Below are positions 21,722 to 30,919 of a stretch of DNA of 64,000 bases, piece after piece (position 1 is the stretch's first letter; each line of letters starts with the position of its first letter). Origin of the DNA: Peronospora farinosa (taxonomy: Eukaryota > Oomycota > Peronosporomycetes > Peronosporales > Peronosporaceae); contig CANTFK010000897.1 of NCBI GenBank assembly GCA_947646735.1, positions 1-64,000 on the forward strand, in the 5' to 3' direction. The position numbers and the translations under genes were made by a program. Under the pieces are notes generated by a model. The model made no database searches, was not told the origin of the DNA, and was given only the letters and a program-made list of their open reading frames with translations.

Positions 21722-22518
21722 ATGGATCCTGATCGTCCACGAGCCTACATCTCTGACAACCAGAACTGGAGCTACCAGACTACGATTCGAATAGATCAGA
21801 AACCGCAGGTCATGGATGAGGACTTGGATCCGTGGCGCTTGTATGGTCTTGAAGGTGCTGTTGAACCCGAGTCACTGAAGGTCATAAGGGACCTTTTCAC
21901 GCGATACCGCACAGTGAGAGGCAAAGCGACGAACAACGCGTATAACGACGACGCGTTGCAAAGATTTTGGTGCGCCTTCATCAGACGCTGGAAGGCCAGT
22001 TGACGTGAAGGAACGTCCTTCACGTCCTGGTAAGATGTTCTAGAGGTAACGCGTGATAGACACGCAATTGTTGACCTGCGCCGACGCATCTGCCGCATGA
22101 CTTATGACGAGTATCACCTTTGTTAAGCCCACCTACTTGAGGAGTGTTCAACGTGCAACATGGGCATATCGCGCCCGGTCCGGCAGGAATGGGACGACTT
22201 GGTGTGCGCGCGGGAAATGCTCGAGCATATCCGACCATGGATCGATTTTTATGAAATAAGCCTCTCGGAGCTCCAAGTGTCTGATCTGCGGCAAGTGAGA
22301 GCGCATCCTTACGATCTCCGTGGACGTTCAACGTAGCCGAGGACGTCAACCGTATCATCCATATGCCCCGAGCCTCATAATAGGTCTCGGAGGCGCTCGG
22401 GAGGTCGTCGTGGCTTCGTTGCTCGCAAGAATTACGCTCAAGATAACGGGAATTGAACCGGCAGCGTCGGTCGCGATCAACGTCTTTCTACGGGACTCAT
22501 AGTCCTCGACCACGTCTG
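21722..22518 (+). pseudogene. degenerate gag-like frames
   Basis: A 93-codon ATG frame (21,722-22,003) begins MDPDRPRAYISDNQNWSY and contains a charged helical stretch; later broken frames read ISLSELQVSDLRQVRAHP and a Gly/Arg-rich patch near 22,390-22,420. This looks like a decayed gag of another element truncated by G1, but no domain is certain. Confidence 0.35.
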
Positions 22519-23799
22519 TGTGGTGAAGTCGATCAAGAAAAGTTTGATCAACAATATCGAAAGTGATCATAATGTGGACCACTTACACGGCGGGAATCAT
22601 ATTCTATGGATTATACTTGGCTATTGTATGGGAGCGATCAAGATCTATCGATGAATGATCGCATAGTTTATCCTTGGCTATTGTATTGGAATGACAGCTT
22701 ATCTGGATCGATCATGTGATGGCCACGATTGGCCGAGGATTACGCGGCTGTGATGACGATCAGGGTGGGAGATCGCTCGATCGCAATAGTCGATCGTGAT
22801 CAAAAAGTGTGATCGACGATCGTGATTAACAAGTGTGATCGAAGATCGTGATTAACAAGTGTGATCGACGATCGTGATCAGCAAGTGTGATCGACGATCG
22901 TTATCAACAAGTGTGATCGTCGATTGTGATCAACAAGTGTGATCGACGATCGTGATCAACAAGTGTGATCGACGATCGTGATCAACAAGTGTGATCGACG
23001 ATCATGATCAGCAAGTGTGATCGACGATCGTGATCAACAAGTGTGATCGACGATCGTAACCTCGATCCAGAAAGCCGATCGCGAGATGTAACTGGTTACA
23101 GATCGATCGTAACCTCGATCGACGGATCAAGATCGCGATGGTATCCGAAGTGGACCACATACCGAGATCTGATTTTCCTGAAAAGACGAAACGCGGCAGT
23201 AGGTACTGTCATACAGATAGGCATAATCGTAGGATTTGGTATTGGATTGGTTAACATTAAACAGAGTTTCTTTTACTTCTAAGCACGCACGCAGACTTCT
23301 CTTCCGGGCGGATAACTTTGGCCCCCGACGATCAAGAGCTTCTGCTACGCTACGACAAGTGATATCCCTGGATTGTTTGGCCAGGGATTACAAGACTCTC
23401 AACTCAAGCAAAAAAAAACCTGCGATCGGACGCAGTATACAACGTAAAGGACAAGGCACAAGATCGAGACGGCTCAGGTGGTCAGAAGATTAAGTGAAAT
23501 CAAGTGGATCAAGTATCTACGTTTGGATAAGGCGGTCTCAAGGCAGACCAGGGTGACTCATAGAGCACCCCCCATACAACTTTCGATCGCGTGAGGATTT
23601 TCCACCCGACCAATCCCCAACCACGGTAAAGTTTAGCATTAACCCAAGTCCACCGAAAAGAGTGCTACCCACCCAACCGACGGGCACACAAGGTGAGGAA
23701 GGACACGGATACGGGGTACCCCCTCCGTTAGTCGGTCGTCTGGGCGCCAGTGGAGAGTCGGGATCACATTAGAAATTTTGTGATCGCCACTCCACCACA
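22519..23799 (+). repeat. 5' LTR of G1
   Basis: Begins TGTGGTGAAGTC and ends CACCACA, 1 nt before the PBS. It matches 40,204-41,478 with only scattered differences. It contains a 26-bp minisatellite (22,790-23,058), a conserved promoter-like stretch around GATTGGTTAACATT near 23,246, and the U5 block (CGACGGGCACACAAGGTGAG at 23,679, GGGGTACCCCCTCCG at 23,713). Confidence 0.9.
22790..23058. repeat. 26-bp minisatellite in the U3 of G1, about 10 copies
   Basis: Unit close to TGTGATCGACGATCGTGAT followed by CAACAAG; starts at 22,805, 22,831 and 22,857 confirm the 26-bp period. Each full unit holds three GATC sites and the palindrome CGATCG. Confidence 0.9.
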
Positions 23800-23800
23800 C

Positions 23801-23816
23801 TGGTGCGCGTGCCCGG
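23801..23816 (+). promoter_or_regulatory. primer-binding site of G1
   Basis: TGGTGCGCGTGCCCGG starts 1 nt after the LTR and continues as ATTCGAACC, the complement of a tRNA T-arm. The match therefore covers a tRNA 3' end from CCA to the T-loop. The tRNA species was not identified. The same site occurs in element C at 63,894-63,909. Confidence 0.9.
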
Positions 23817-23827
23817 ATTCGAACCAG

Positions 23828-24908
23828 GGATTTCACCGTGAGTCCCTGAGAGAAGATGTCAAGATCAAGACTGAACCTGGAATTGAAGCGTCAGAGGCAG
23901 AGGGATCGCCGCAGACGCGTGAAGAAAAAAGATCCCCGGATCATCATCGTTTTGGGAGGGGCGCAGATGAGCAGAAAACAAAAGAGGAAGATCGATCGCT
24001 CGATCTGGAAGAAAACCTCTACCCCCTCCCCAGGTCCCTTCGGGGACCCCTGCGAATCACGTTGCAAAATGAGATCCGCGAGATGAAAATCTTTTAGTTA
24101 AAACTGAGAGAAATTCATCCAAAACCGCTCCTCCAAAACCTAAGAAGAAAGACTTGACGAATTTACAGGTGCGGATAAAGGCACCGCGATCACAACTCAA
24201 CGTTCAGACGAAGAAATCGGAATATCGTGGTGTCCAAGGAAAAGAGTCGGCCGATCACGGATCGAAAACCGAAAGATCGACGAACATGGAAGAATTGGAA
24301 CGGTGTTTTCACCAGAAAGAACTAAAGACTTTGCTATCTAGAGATCCAGTTCTCAAGATATTGAAGCCAAAGCTAATCGGATTATTGCAAGGACCGGTAT
24401 CAGCTCCGGTAGAAACTCCGAATCAAGTTGTTGAGTAACTTCAACAAACGACGAATTGGAAGCAATTCGTCGTTTGTTGAAGTTACTCAAGGAAGCTGGA
24501 TTCACCGCTGGAGCGTTTGATGCGCAAACATTGCTGGATTGTGATCATGATCAAGTAATTAAAGCAGGACGATCGTTGTTCGAGGCGTTAATCCCTCTCA
24601 CTGGAAAGTACCAAGCGATCGTGCCAGCCACTGAGACATATCAAACGGGCTCATCACAGTATGCATCGACAGAATCGGAGGCGGATTCAGGAGAATCAAT
24701 CCCATTCAACGGATGTCGTTGGGACCGTCTGGTGCGGCGTTTGTACGTGAAAGATCGACGCCGATCGAAACGGGAGCGAAATTGGCTGATGAACCCATGG
24801 TCCGAGAAATGATACCATTTGGATCAAACCAGCTGGATTCCTATTTTAAAGCAGCCATGAAGAAGTAAGAAGACGTTCAACGGATTTTAGCTCAACAAAA
24901 TGCTGTAT
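23828..24908 (+). pseudogene. gag of G1, N-terminal part
   Basis: The frame conserved with element C reads LREDVKIKTEPG and FGRGADEQKTKEEDR; it is charged and probably disordered, with psi-K-x-E motifs. Later pieces are at 24,154-24,438 and 24,456-24,812 in other frames. No ATG precedes the conserved frame after the PBS. A 27-bp inverted duplication (24,431-24,490) adds a stop, and the copia element interrupts at 24,913. Confidence 0.7.
24431..24490. repeat. perfect 27-bp hairpin with 6-nt loop inside gag
   Basis: 24,431-24,457 is the exact reverse complement of 24,464-24,490; the loop is GGAAGC. The right arm encodes sensible gag sequence (ELEAIRRLLKLLKEAG) while the left arm brings in the stop, so the left arm looks like a templated inverted copy. 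Confidence 0.9.
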
Positions 24909-24913
24909 GATCA

Positions 24914-25156
24914 TTATGACCTTTTGCAACAGCTAAGGGCGAGTTAAGGTGGGAGTGCTTAGAAAAAGGTAAAATGAAAAGTGAATTATTATCTAGCTAG
25001 GTCCTTAGTTCGTCTCGTTGTACTACTCTAAGCCTATCGATATCGAATCTACAATGTTAGTAACAAAACGATGAGGATCCCATCGTTACACACAATCACG
25101 TAGTGTCGTCTATGCCATGTGGTCATTAGTATCAGTAACCAACAGCATTACCAATA
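24914..25156 (-). repeat. 3' LTR of the copia element
   Basis: Matches 30,672-30,914 almost exactly. On the element strand the ends are TATTGG and CATAA, not TG..CA. The purine-rich GTCGAGAGGAG directly before it (25,157-25,167 on the plus strand) is the likely polypurine tract. Confidence 0.92.
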
Positions 25157-25921
25157 CTCCTCTCGACAAAAAGTCTCTAATCTTGGCTTTGTCCAGCAGC
25201 GACTCGAACTTCTTTGTCGAACTTGGTTTGGTCAGAAAATCTGCCAGCTGTGACTTGGTTTCAGTATACTGTAGGTCAATAATCTTGTTTTTCACCTGTT
25301 CGCGCACAAAATGGTATCTGATGTCGATATGTTTCGCTCGAATTTGATAGCCGTCGTTCTTAGCAATAGCAATTGCACTCTGGTTGTCTTCATGAATCTT
25401 GACAGCATAGTTTTTTTAATCTGCACTTGCATCTCCTTGAGTAGACTTCTTGTCCACAGAACCTCCTGTACACACAAAGAAAGAGCCTATACTCTGCTTC
25501 TGCCGTGCTCAGTGCCACACTCTGCTGCATCTTCGACTTGAAAATAACAGGTACACCATTAATCATGAAAAAACTCCCGAAATCGATCTGCGATTACACT
25601 TGTTACTTGCCCAGTCCGCATCCGTGTACGCTCTCAGCTGAAGGTCGCCTGAAACTCTTTATAACAAATTCCTTTGCTCTGCGTCGTCTTCAGATATCGC
25701 AACACTCGAATCGCTGCATTCCAGTGCTCTTCATGCGGAAGTTCCAAATGACGACTCAGCTGACATACTGCATACGCAATATCTGGTCGTGTGCCTGTTG
25801 CCACATATAACAACGACCCCACTAACGACCGATACGGCCGATTCTTCATTCTTGTCAGCTTTGTCCATTTTGACCATCGCTTGCCCTTCAACACATGAAT
25901 TTGACACCGCTTTTGCATCAA
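25110..25921 (-). pseudogene. copia RNase H and C-terminus of pol
   Basis: Pieces in several frames: RPDIAYAVCQLSRHLE (25,790-25,740), STAEAEYRLFLC (near 25,500-25,465), KHIDIRYHFVREQ (near 25,345-25,305) and TETKSQLADFLTKP (near 25,260-25,220). These are the standard copia RNase H blocks, including the TAEAEY acidic pair and the HIDIRYHFVRE tail motif. The last frame runs into the LTR. Confidence 0.8.
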
Positions 25922-25972
25922 CTCGATTAAATTTCTCGACCATTCTTGATATACACGATCTTTGACTGATCT

Positions 25973-26938
25973 TCAGACGTCGATTGTCGCGCAGGTACTT
26001 GACTTCGGTTCCGAGGACGTATCAAACACCCCCAATATCTTCAACTGAAAACGACTTGATAGTTGAGCTGCCACATCGTCTATTGCTCCAGTAGATTCAG
26101 CCCCAATTAGAAGGTCGTCCACATATAATGCAGCGTAAATCCACGAGCCCTTGGTGTCTTTGACGAAGATGCATGAGTCTGTTACGCATGAGGAGAACCC
26201 CATCTCCACAAACACACACGAAATTGTCTTGTACCATGTTGCGGCCGCTTGTTTTAGCCCATACAGCCTACGATTCAGCTTAAACACTCGACCATGTCCT
26301 GCACGAACGCCTAGAGGAGGGTATACGTATACCTCTTCTTCCAAAACGCCATATAGAAAAGCAGTGTCGACATCATATTGATGAATTAACATCCCCTTTT
26401 GACAGCATACCGCCAAAAACACTCGTATTGAGTTAAGGTTTGCCACAGGTGAATTTGTCTCCATGTAATTAACTCCATGCGTCTGTCTGTAGCCAAGTGC
26501 TACAAGACGTGCCTTGTATCGAATAATTTCACCAAGCTCATTTCGTTTGAGTGCGAACACCCACTTGGTTCCAATCACTTTCTGGCTTGGACGCTGTGTG
26601 TTAACTGTCCAGGTTTCCCTTTTCTCCAATGCCTTGAGCTCAGCTTGAATGGCTTTGTACCAATCATCACGATGAGTTGACTTAAGATCTTCTTCGTATG
26701 TCGTTGGGGTCTCGAACGCTGCACGCGCTTGCTCATACCCAATACGTAGTCTCTTTGTGCCTCTTTCTTGACACACTTCTGAGCCGTCATAAAAGTCCTC
26801 ATCAGCGCTACCCACTGGTACTAACGCTTGAGATTGTCCATGTTGCACAGATTCTAATGGAACCATCGCGGTTTCTAGCACTGCTTGAACACTTGTCCGT
26901 TGACTTGGTCGTATCGCCATCTGCCCTTGTCTTGACAC
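25973..26938 (-). pseudogene. copia reverse transcriptase
   Basis: A 321-codon frame with KWVFALKRNELGEIIRYKARLVALG, here split as KWVFALKRNELGE and YKARLVALGYRQ, then DVDTAFLYGVLEEEVYVYPP, RLYGLKQAAATWYKT and the catalytic box ALYVDDLLIGA (near 26,125-26,090). All core RT motifs of copia are intact here, but the frame is separated from integrase and RNase H by breaks. Confidence 0.9.
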
Positions 26939-27002
26939 TTCTTCAACTAATTTTTTGATCTTTCAAATCATCGTCACATCATCAATCTCAAACATGGGAT
27001 CG

Positions 27003-27566
27003 TCAGCATTGGATTCCATGCATCTCGCTACTGCATCTCGATGGTAGAGCCATCGTAGTTGTACGCCTGTCTTGCATGTGACTTTCTTCTTGAACACCTC
27101 TACTGTCCTCCATTGCTATGTTCATGTCTTTCGTGACTCGTGGCTGGTCTAAATTGATAGAAACAACGTTTTCATCTTGAACAGCGCTGACTTCTTGGTC
27201 ACTGGATCTGCTGTAATGTTGCACGTACTGAGGTGGTGGCCTCTCATCGAATCTAGCCGATCTCGTGTACGTTACCCTCTTGGCATCTTTATCCCATATT
27301 CGAAACCCCTTGATTTGGTCCGAGTAACCAAGAAATATACAACGAATCGCCTTCTTGGTCATCTTGGTCCTGTTTGACTTGTCGACATGTGCATATCCCT
27401 TTAACCCAGATACACGCATCTCAGAGAGGTCAGGTCCCTTCTTAAAGATGAACTCAAATGGAGTTGTAGATAGGTGACTAGCACATGGGACTCGGTTTGT
27501 CACATAAACTGCTGTGTTCATCGCCTCAGCCCACCAAATTTTATCTACTTGCATATGACTGAGCAT
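27003..27566 (-). pseudogene. copia integrase, C-terminal part
   Basis: Starts within the integrase (WWAEAMNTAVYVTNRVPCAS) and continues through the GKG-like region KAIRCIFLGYSDQIKGFRIWD. Its upstream half lies at 28,906-29,510, on the other side of the solo LTR. Reading across the insertion restores the usual copia spacing. Confidence 0.88.
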
Positions 27567-27574
27567 TGCTTTGG

Positions 27575-28905
27575 TGTGGCGAAGTGAAGGAGTGAATTTC
27601 GCAAAGTGTGATCACATATTTTCGGTTAAGTCCGAAAGCGGCCAATATTAATGAGTCGCGATCTTGCAGAAAGGTTTCGAGATGACGCCAAATGGGATGG
27701 AACACAGTGAATGGTGTATTTTGCAGCTCTATGTGGGGTCAAATATGGCCTAGAAACTACGCTATTGCGATCTCCAGTATTTTTCGATGGCGATCCGCGT
27801 GAACGCGGTCGCTAAGGAGGAAGATGGGTACATCCAAGTATGTGGAATACGGTCTGGAGTGGATCACGTCACTATGGAGGACTGGAATGGTGGACATGAC
27901 ATGTCACATAGATGGACCATCTCACATGACCCGAGAAACGGTAAAGAGGACAAGTCGTGATCCGGCGGACCGCGATCCGATGCTAATTATTAGTATCGCG
28001 ATCCGATATTAATTATTAGTACCGCGATCCGATATTAATTATTAGTATCGCGATCTGATACTAATTATTTCGTAACGCGATCCGGTACTAAATATTAGTG
28101 CCGCGATCCGATATTAATTATTTAGTACCGCGATCCGATACTAATTATTAGTACCGCGATCCGATACTAATTATTAGTACCGCGATCTGATACTTAAATG
28201 GTATTAGATCTGAGCAAGGTAGCGATCCAGATCGCGGCGATATTGGAGTGGACCACATTACAAGATCTGATTTCTTCGAAAGGGCGATACGTGGCAATAG
28301 ATCCTGAGCTACATATAGTCAAGATCACAGATTTTGGTATTTGATTGGTTAACATTAACAGAGTTCAATTTGCTTTTAAGTACACGTGTCGACTTCTCTT
28401 CCGGGCTGGATTCTTTGGCCTCCCGACGTCTCAAGGAAGTCTACATACTACACAAGTCATATCCCTGGATTGTTTGGCCAGGAATTGCAAGAATTCTCAA
28501 CAAACAACTCCCCCTGCGATCGGACGCAGAAATAACAAGTAAGGGTAAAGCAAGCAAGTGCAGGACGGATCAAGTGGTCAGAAGGCTCTGCTCAAGTGGT
28601 CAGAAGATTCAAGCTTCGCCTTATTGGACTATTGGGATCTATTAATACGATCAACAAACAAGTACTCGGTCGATCTTGTGAAGATTTCCACAAGATCACC
28701 AAAACCACCTATCCCTAACCCGATTAGGATCAACATCGACTCAAGTCCACCGAGAAGAGTGCAACCCGCCCTACCGACGGGTACACAAGGTGAAGAAGGA
28801 ATTGCTTTACACGGAAACGGAGTACCCCCTCCGATAGTCGGTCGTCTGGGCGCCAGTGGAGAGTCGGGATCACATCAGCAATTTTGTGAACCCCTCTTCA
28901 CCACA
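27575..28905 (+). mobile_element. solo gypsy LTR inside the copia integrase
   Basis: Begins TGTGGCGAAG and ends CACCACA (1,331 bp), similar at both ends to the G1 LTR, with its own 26-bp minisatellite and the shared U5 block (CGACGGGTACACAAGG at 28,775). Flanks TTGG (27,571-27,574) and CTGG (28,906-28,909) form a 4-bp target duplication with one mismatch. The internal region was probably lost by LTR-LTR recombination. Confidence 0.88.
27971..28200. repeat. 26-bp minisatellite in the solo LTR
   Basis: About nine units near CGCGATCCGATACTAATTA followed by TTAGTAC; starts at 27,971 and 27,997 give the 26-bp period. The sequence differs from the G1 array, except that every unit holds one CGATC. 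Confidence 0.9.
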
Positions 28906-29510
28906 CTGGCCCGCTCTGTCAGTGTCCGGTTCATGCGTTCGGCCAGACCATTCTGTTGTGTCGAATATGGTATTTTCGTCTGATGCATGATACCGGATTT
29001 TCTACATACACCAGAGAAACGTCTGTTGACGTATTCAGTTTCGTTGTCTGTCCTGATACACTTGATCTTCTTGGACAATTGATTCTCCATACGTGCCTTG
29101 TACTCGATGAAACGATCTGTCGCTTCCGACTTGTTTTCAATATAATATGCGACTGTATATCGTGACAAATCATTGATAAAGGTCACGACAAATCTTGATC
29201 CTCCTCGAGACTTCGTTTCCATAGGTCCCATGGCATCACTGTGGACCAACTGCAACACATCCTTGGTTTTCACCTGTCCGTATGGTGACTTCGGAAACGT
29301 ATTGATGGTTGCTTTACCCATGATGAACCCTTCGCAGATCTCGATGTCATCTGCACCACCTTGATTCTTCTTGATCTTTAATCCATTGATGCAACTTGCC
29401 ATACCCTTAAGCATCTTTGTTGACAGGTGACCTAATCTTGCATGCCACACTTGTAGATCAGCCGCTCCTGATCCGTCACCTGATTTTCGCTCTTGATTTG
29501 TTCTTCGCAA
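28906..29510 (-). pseudogene. copia GAG-pre-integrase and integrase core
   Basis: WHARLGHLSTKMLKGMA is the GAG-pre-integrase domain with its His pair; then LVHSDAMGPMET (first catalytic Asp), RTDNETEYVNRRF (second) and STQQNGLAERMNRTL (Glu), the D-D-35-E core. Cut at 28,906 by the solo LTR. Confidence 0.9.
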
Positions 29511-29569
29511 ACGTTGGCTACCTCATCCGGACCGCAATCTAAGACGTACATCTTGTTTTGTCTTGGTAT

Positions 29570-29953
29570 TTAAGCTACGACTTCCATGTTGTTTTTGATC
29601 TGACAGCTCAGATCTGAGAAGATCACTTGTAGACCCTTTTTTGACAATGCCGATATTGACAGTAGCCTTCGGTCTAGGCCCGGCACCCATAGCGTTTCTT
29701 CGATCCTGATCACTTCACCAGTCTTGAGTTGCACGCACACTGTCCCAACACCTTGCGCTTCCACTTCGCTGCCGTCTGCTATGGTGATCATGGTCGGGTC
29801 CGTTAGTGAGTCTAAAAACGAAAACTCATCTCTGTCGGGACACATGTGACTTCTTGCCCCACTGTCCAATAACCATCCAGCTGACGTCCGACTTGACGCT
29901 GTAAATGCCTCTCTTCTCCATTTCGCTCTGTCTGCTCTTTTGCAGCCTTGCAA
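29570..29953 (-). pseudogene. copia aspartic protease
   Basis: SAGWLLDSGARSHMCPDRDEF is the copia protease active site (DSGA), near residues 25-45, followed by MITIADGSEVEAQGVGTV. It releases the mature gag and pol products. Frame differs from the preceding knuckle. Confidence 0.9.
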
Positions 29954-30111
29954 TCTTGACGCTTGTGCCCATATTTGTTACATCCGTAACATCTTCCCGA
30001 GAACTTTTCACCTCTTGAACTTGATATCCCCATATGTCTGCGCGGACCTTTCTTGTACTTGGAAGTGTGCGTACTTTTCAGTGCGACTTCTTGGTGTTCT
30101 GTCCTCGTCAT
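29812..30111 (-). pseudogene. copia nucleocapsid CCHC knuckle
   Basis: CYGCNKYGHKRQDC fits CX2CX4HX4C. It overlaps the end of gag in another frame, so a frameshift near 30,010 separates capsid and nucleocapsid. Confidence 0.85.
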
Positions 30112-30667
30112 TTATATCGTACTCCCGCCTCAGCATTTCCTTAGCGTGAAACAGTGTCATTCTGGGCATGTTTTCAATTATCTTGAAGATGGGGTCATAG
30201 TATCTCGTTAGACTACCCAATAGGATGGCTAAATGCCCATCCTGTGAGATTTCTTGTCCCACAGCTTGCATAGTCATGCACAGCTCGTCAAATCTCAGGA
30301 AGTGATCCATTATGCTTCCTCCCTTGTCCAACTTGAACTCATGTAGTTGCCGTCGTAGCTGCCTACGATTGTGCATACCGTGTCGCAGGAAGAAAGTCTT
30401 CAGTATGTCCCATGCTTCTGCCGTTGTCTTTGCCGTGTGCACCATTGACTGAAGATTTGTGCTGATCATTGTTGACACAATCGCGAAAGCCTTCATGTCG
30501 TTGACTTTCCAAGTTGACGCGCTTGCGTCTCCTTCTTCTGGGGCCTTCATAGCGTCTAGGTGCTCTAGCAATCCCTTCTTTGCCAGCCTCATCCTTGCGT
30601 TGAACTCCCACACGAAATAGTTATCTTCGCGGAGTATGTCGCCCGCGTCCGGCGTAGTTAGGCTCAC
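30008..30667 (-). CDS. copia gag (capsid-like UBN2 domain)
   Basis: 219 codons just inside the 5' LTR. Recognisable are YFVWEFNARMRLAKKGL, TAKTTAEAWDILKTFF and GGSIMDHFLRFDELCM, the order of the copia gag domain. It forms the virus-like particle. The first codon of this frame is GTG; the first ATG is internal, so the original start may be mutated. Confidence 0.85.
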   Translation of the reverse strand: MSLTTPDAGDILREDNYFVWEFNARMRLAKKGLLEHLDAMKAPEEGDASASTWKVNDMKAFAIVSTMISTNLQSMVHTAKTTAEAWDILKTFFLRHGMHNRRQLRRQLHEFKLDKGGSIMDHFLRFDELCMTMQAVGQEISQDGHLAILLGSLTRYYDPIFKIIENMPRMTLFHAKEMLRREYDINDEDRTPRSRTEKYAHFQVQERSAQTYGDIKFKR

Positions 30668-30671
30668 AACC
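30660..30671 (-). promoter_or_regulatory. copia primer-binding site, half-tRNA-iMet type
   Basis: Minus strand GGTTGTGAGCCT abuts the LTR. It differs by one transition from GGTTATGAGCC, complementary to the anticodon loop of initiator tRNA-Met, the half-tRNA primer used by several copia elements. Confidence 0.65.
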
Positions 30672-30914
30672 TTATGACTTTTGGCAACAGCTAAGGGCGA
30701 GTTAAGGTGGGAGTGCTTAGAAGAAGGTAAAATGAAAAGTGAATTATTATCTAGCTAGGTCCTTAGTTCGTCTCGTTGTACTACTCTAAGCCTATCGATA
30801 TCGAATCTACAATGTTAGTAACAAAACGATGAGGATCCCATCGTTACACACAATCACGTAGTGTCGTCTATGCCATGTGGTCATTAGTATCAGTAACCAA
30901 CAGCATTACCAATA
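30672..30914 (-). repeat. 5' LTR of the copia element
   Basis: 243 bp, near-identical to 24,914-25,156, which implies a young insertion relative to the gypsy decay around it. Confidence 0.92.
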
Positions 30915-30919
30915 GATCA

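Larger units (their letters stand above)
17951..22518 (+). mobile_element. truncated Ty3/gypsy retrotransposon (element D) and related debris
   Basis: In order: a short gag scrap of the same family (17,951-18,014), an LTR-like region beginning TGTAAC at 18,015, gag, a CCHC knuckle, protease, a linker and the first part of RT up to about 21,290. There a second LTR-like sequence beginning TGTAACGGGATAAGG cuts in at 21,295, so most of RT, RNase H and integrase are deleted. The right end is cut by the 5' LTR of G1 at 22,519. All frames are broken. Confidence 0.75.
24914..30914 (-). mobile_element. Ty1/copia element inserted in gag of G1
   Basis: Identical-length 243-bp LTRs at 24,914-25,156 and 30,672-30,914 bound a 6,001-bp element, flanked by GATCA at 24,909-24,913 and 30,915-30,919 (5-bp target duplication). 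Minus-strand order from 30,667 is gag, CCHC knuckle, PR, integrase, RT, RNase H, the copia order. Integrase is split by a solo gypsy LTR at 27,575-28,905. Other frameshifts also occur. Confidence 0.95.

Noticed and set aside
22790..23058. CRISPR-like array of 26-bp repeats
   Set aside because: Head-to-tail units without unique spacers, inside an LTR of a eukaryotic element.
23801..23830. tRNA 3' half at 23.8 kb
   Set aside because: It directly follows an LTR and is complementary in sense, so it is the primer-binding site of G1, not a tRNA gene.
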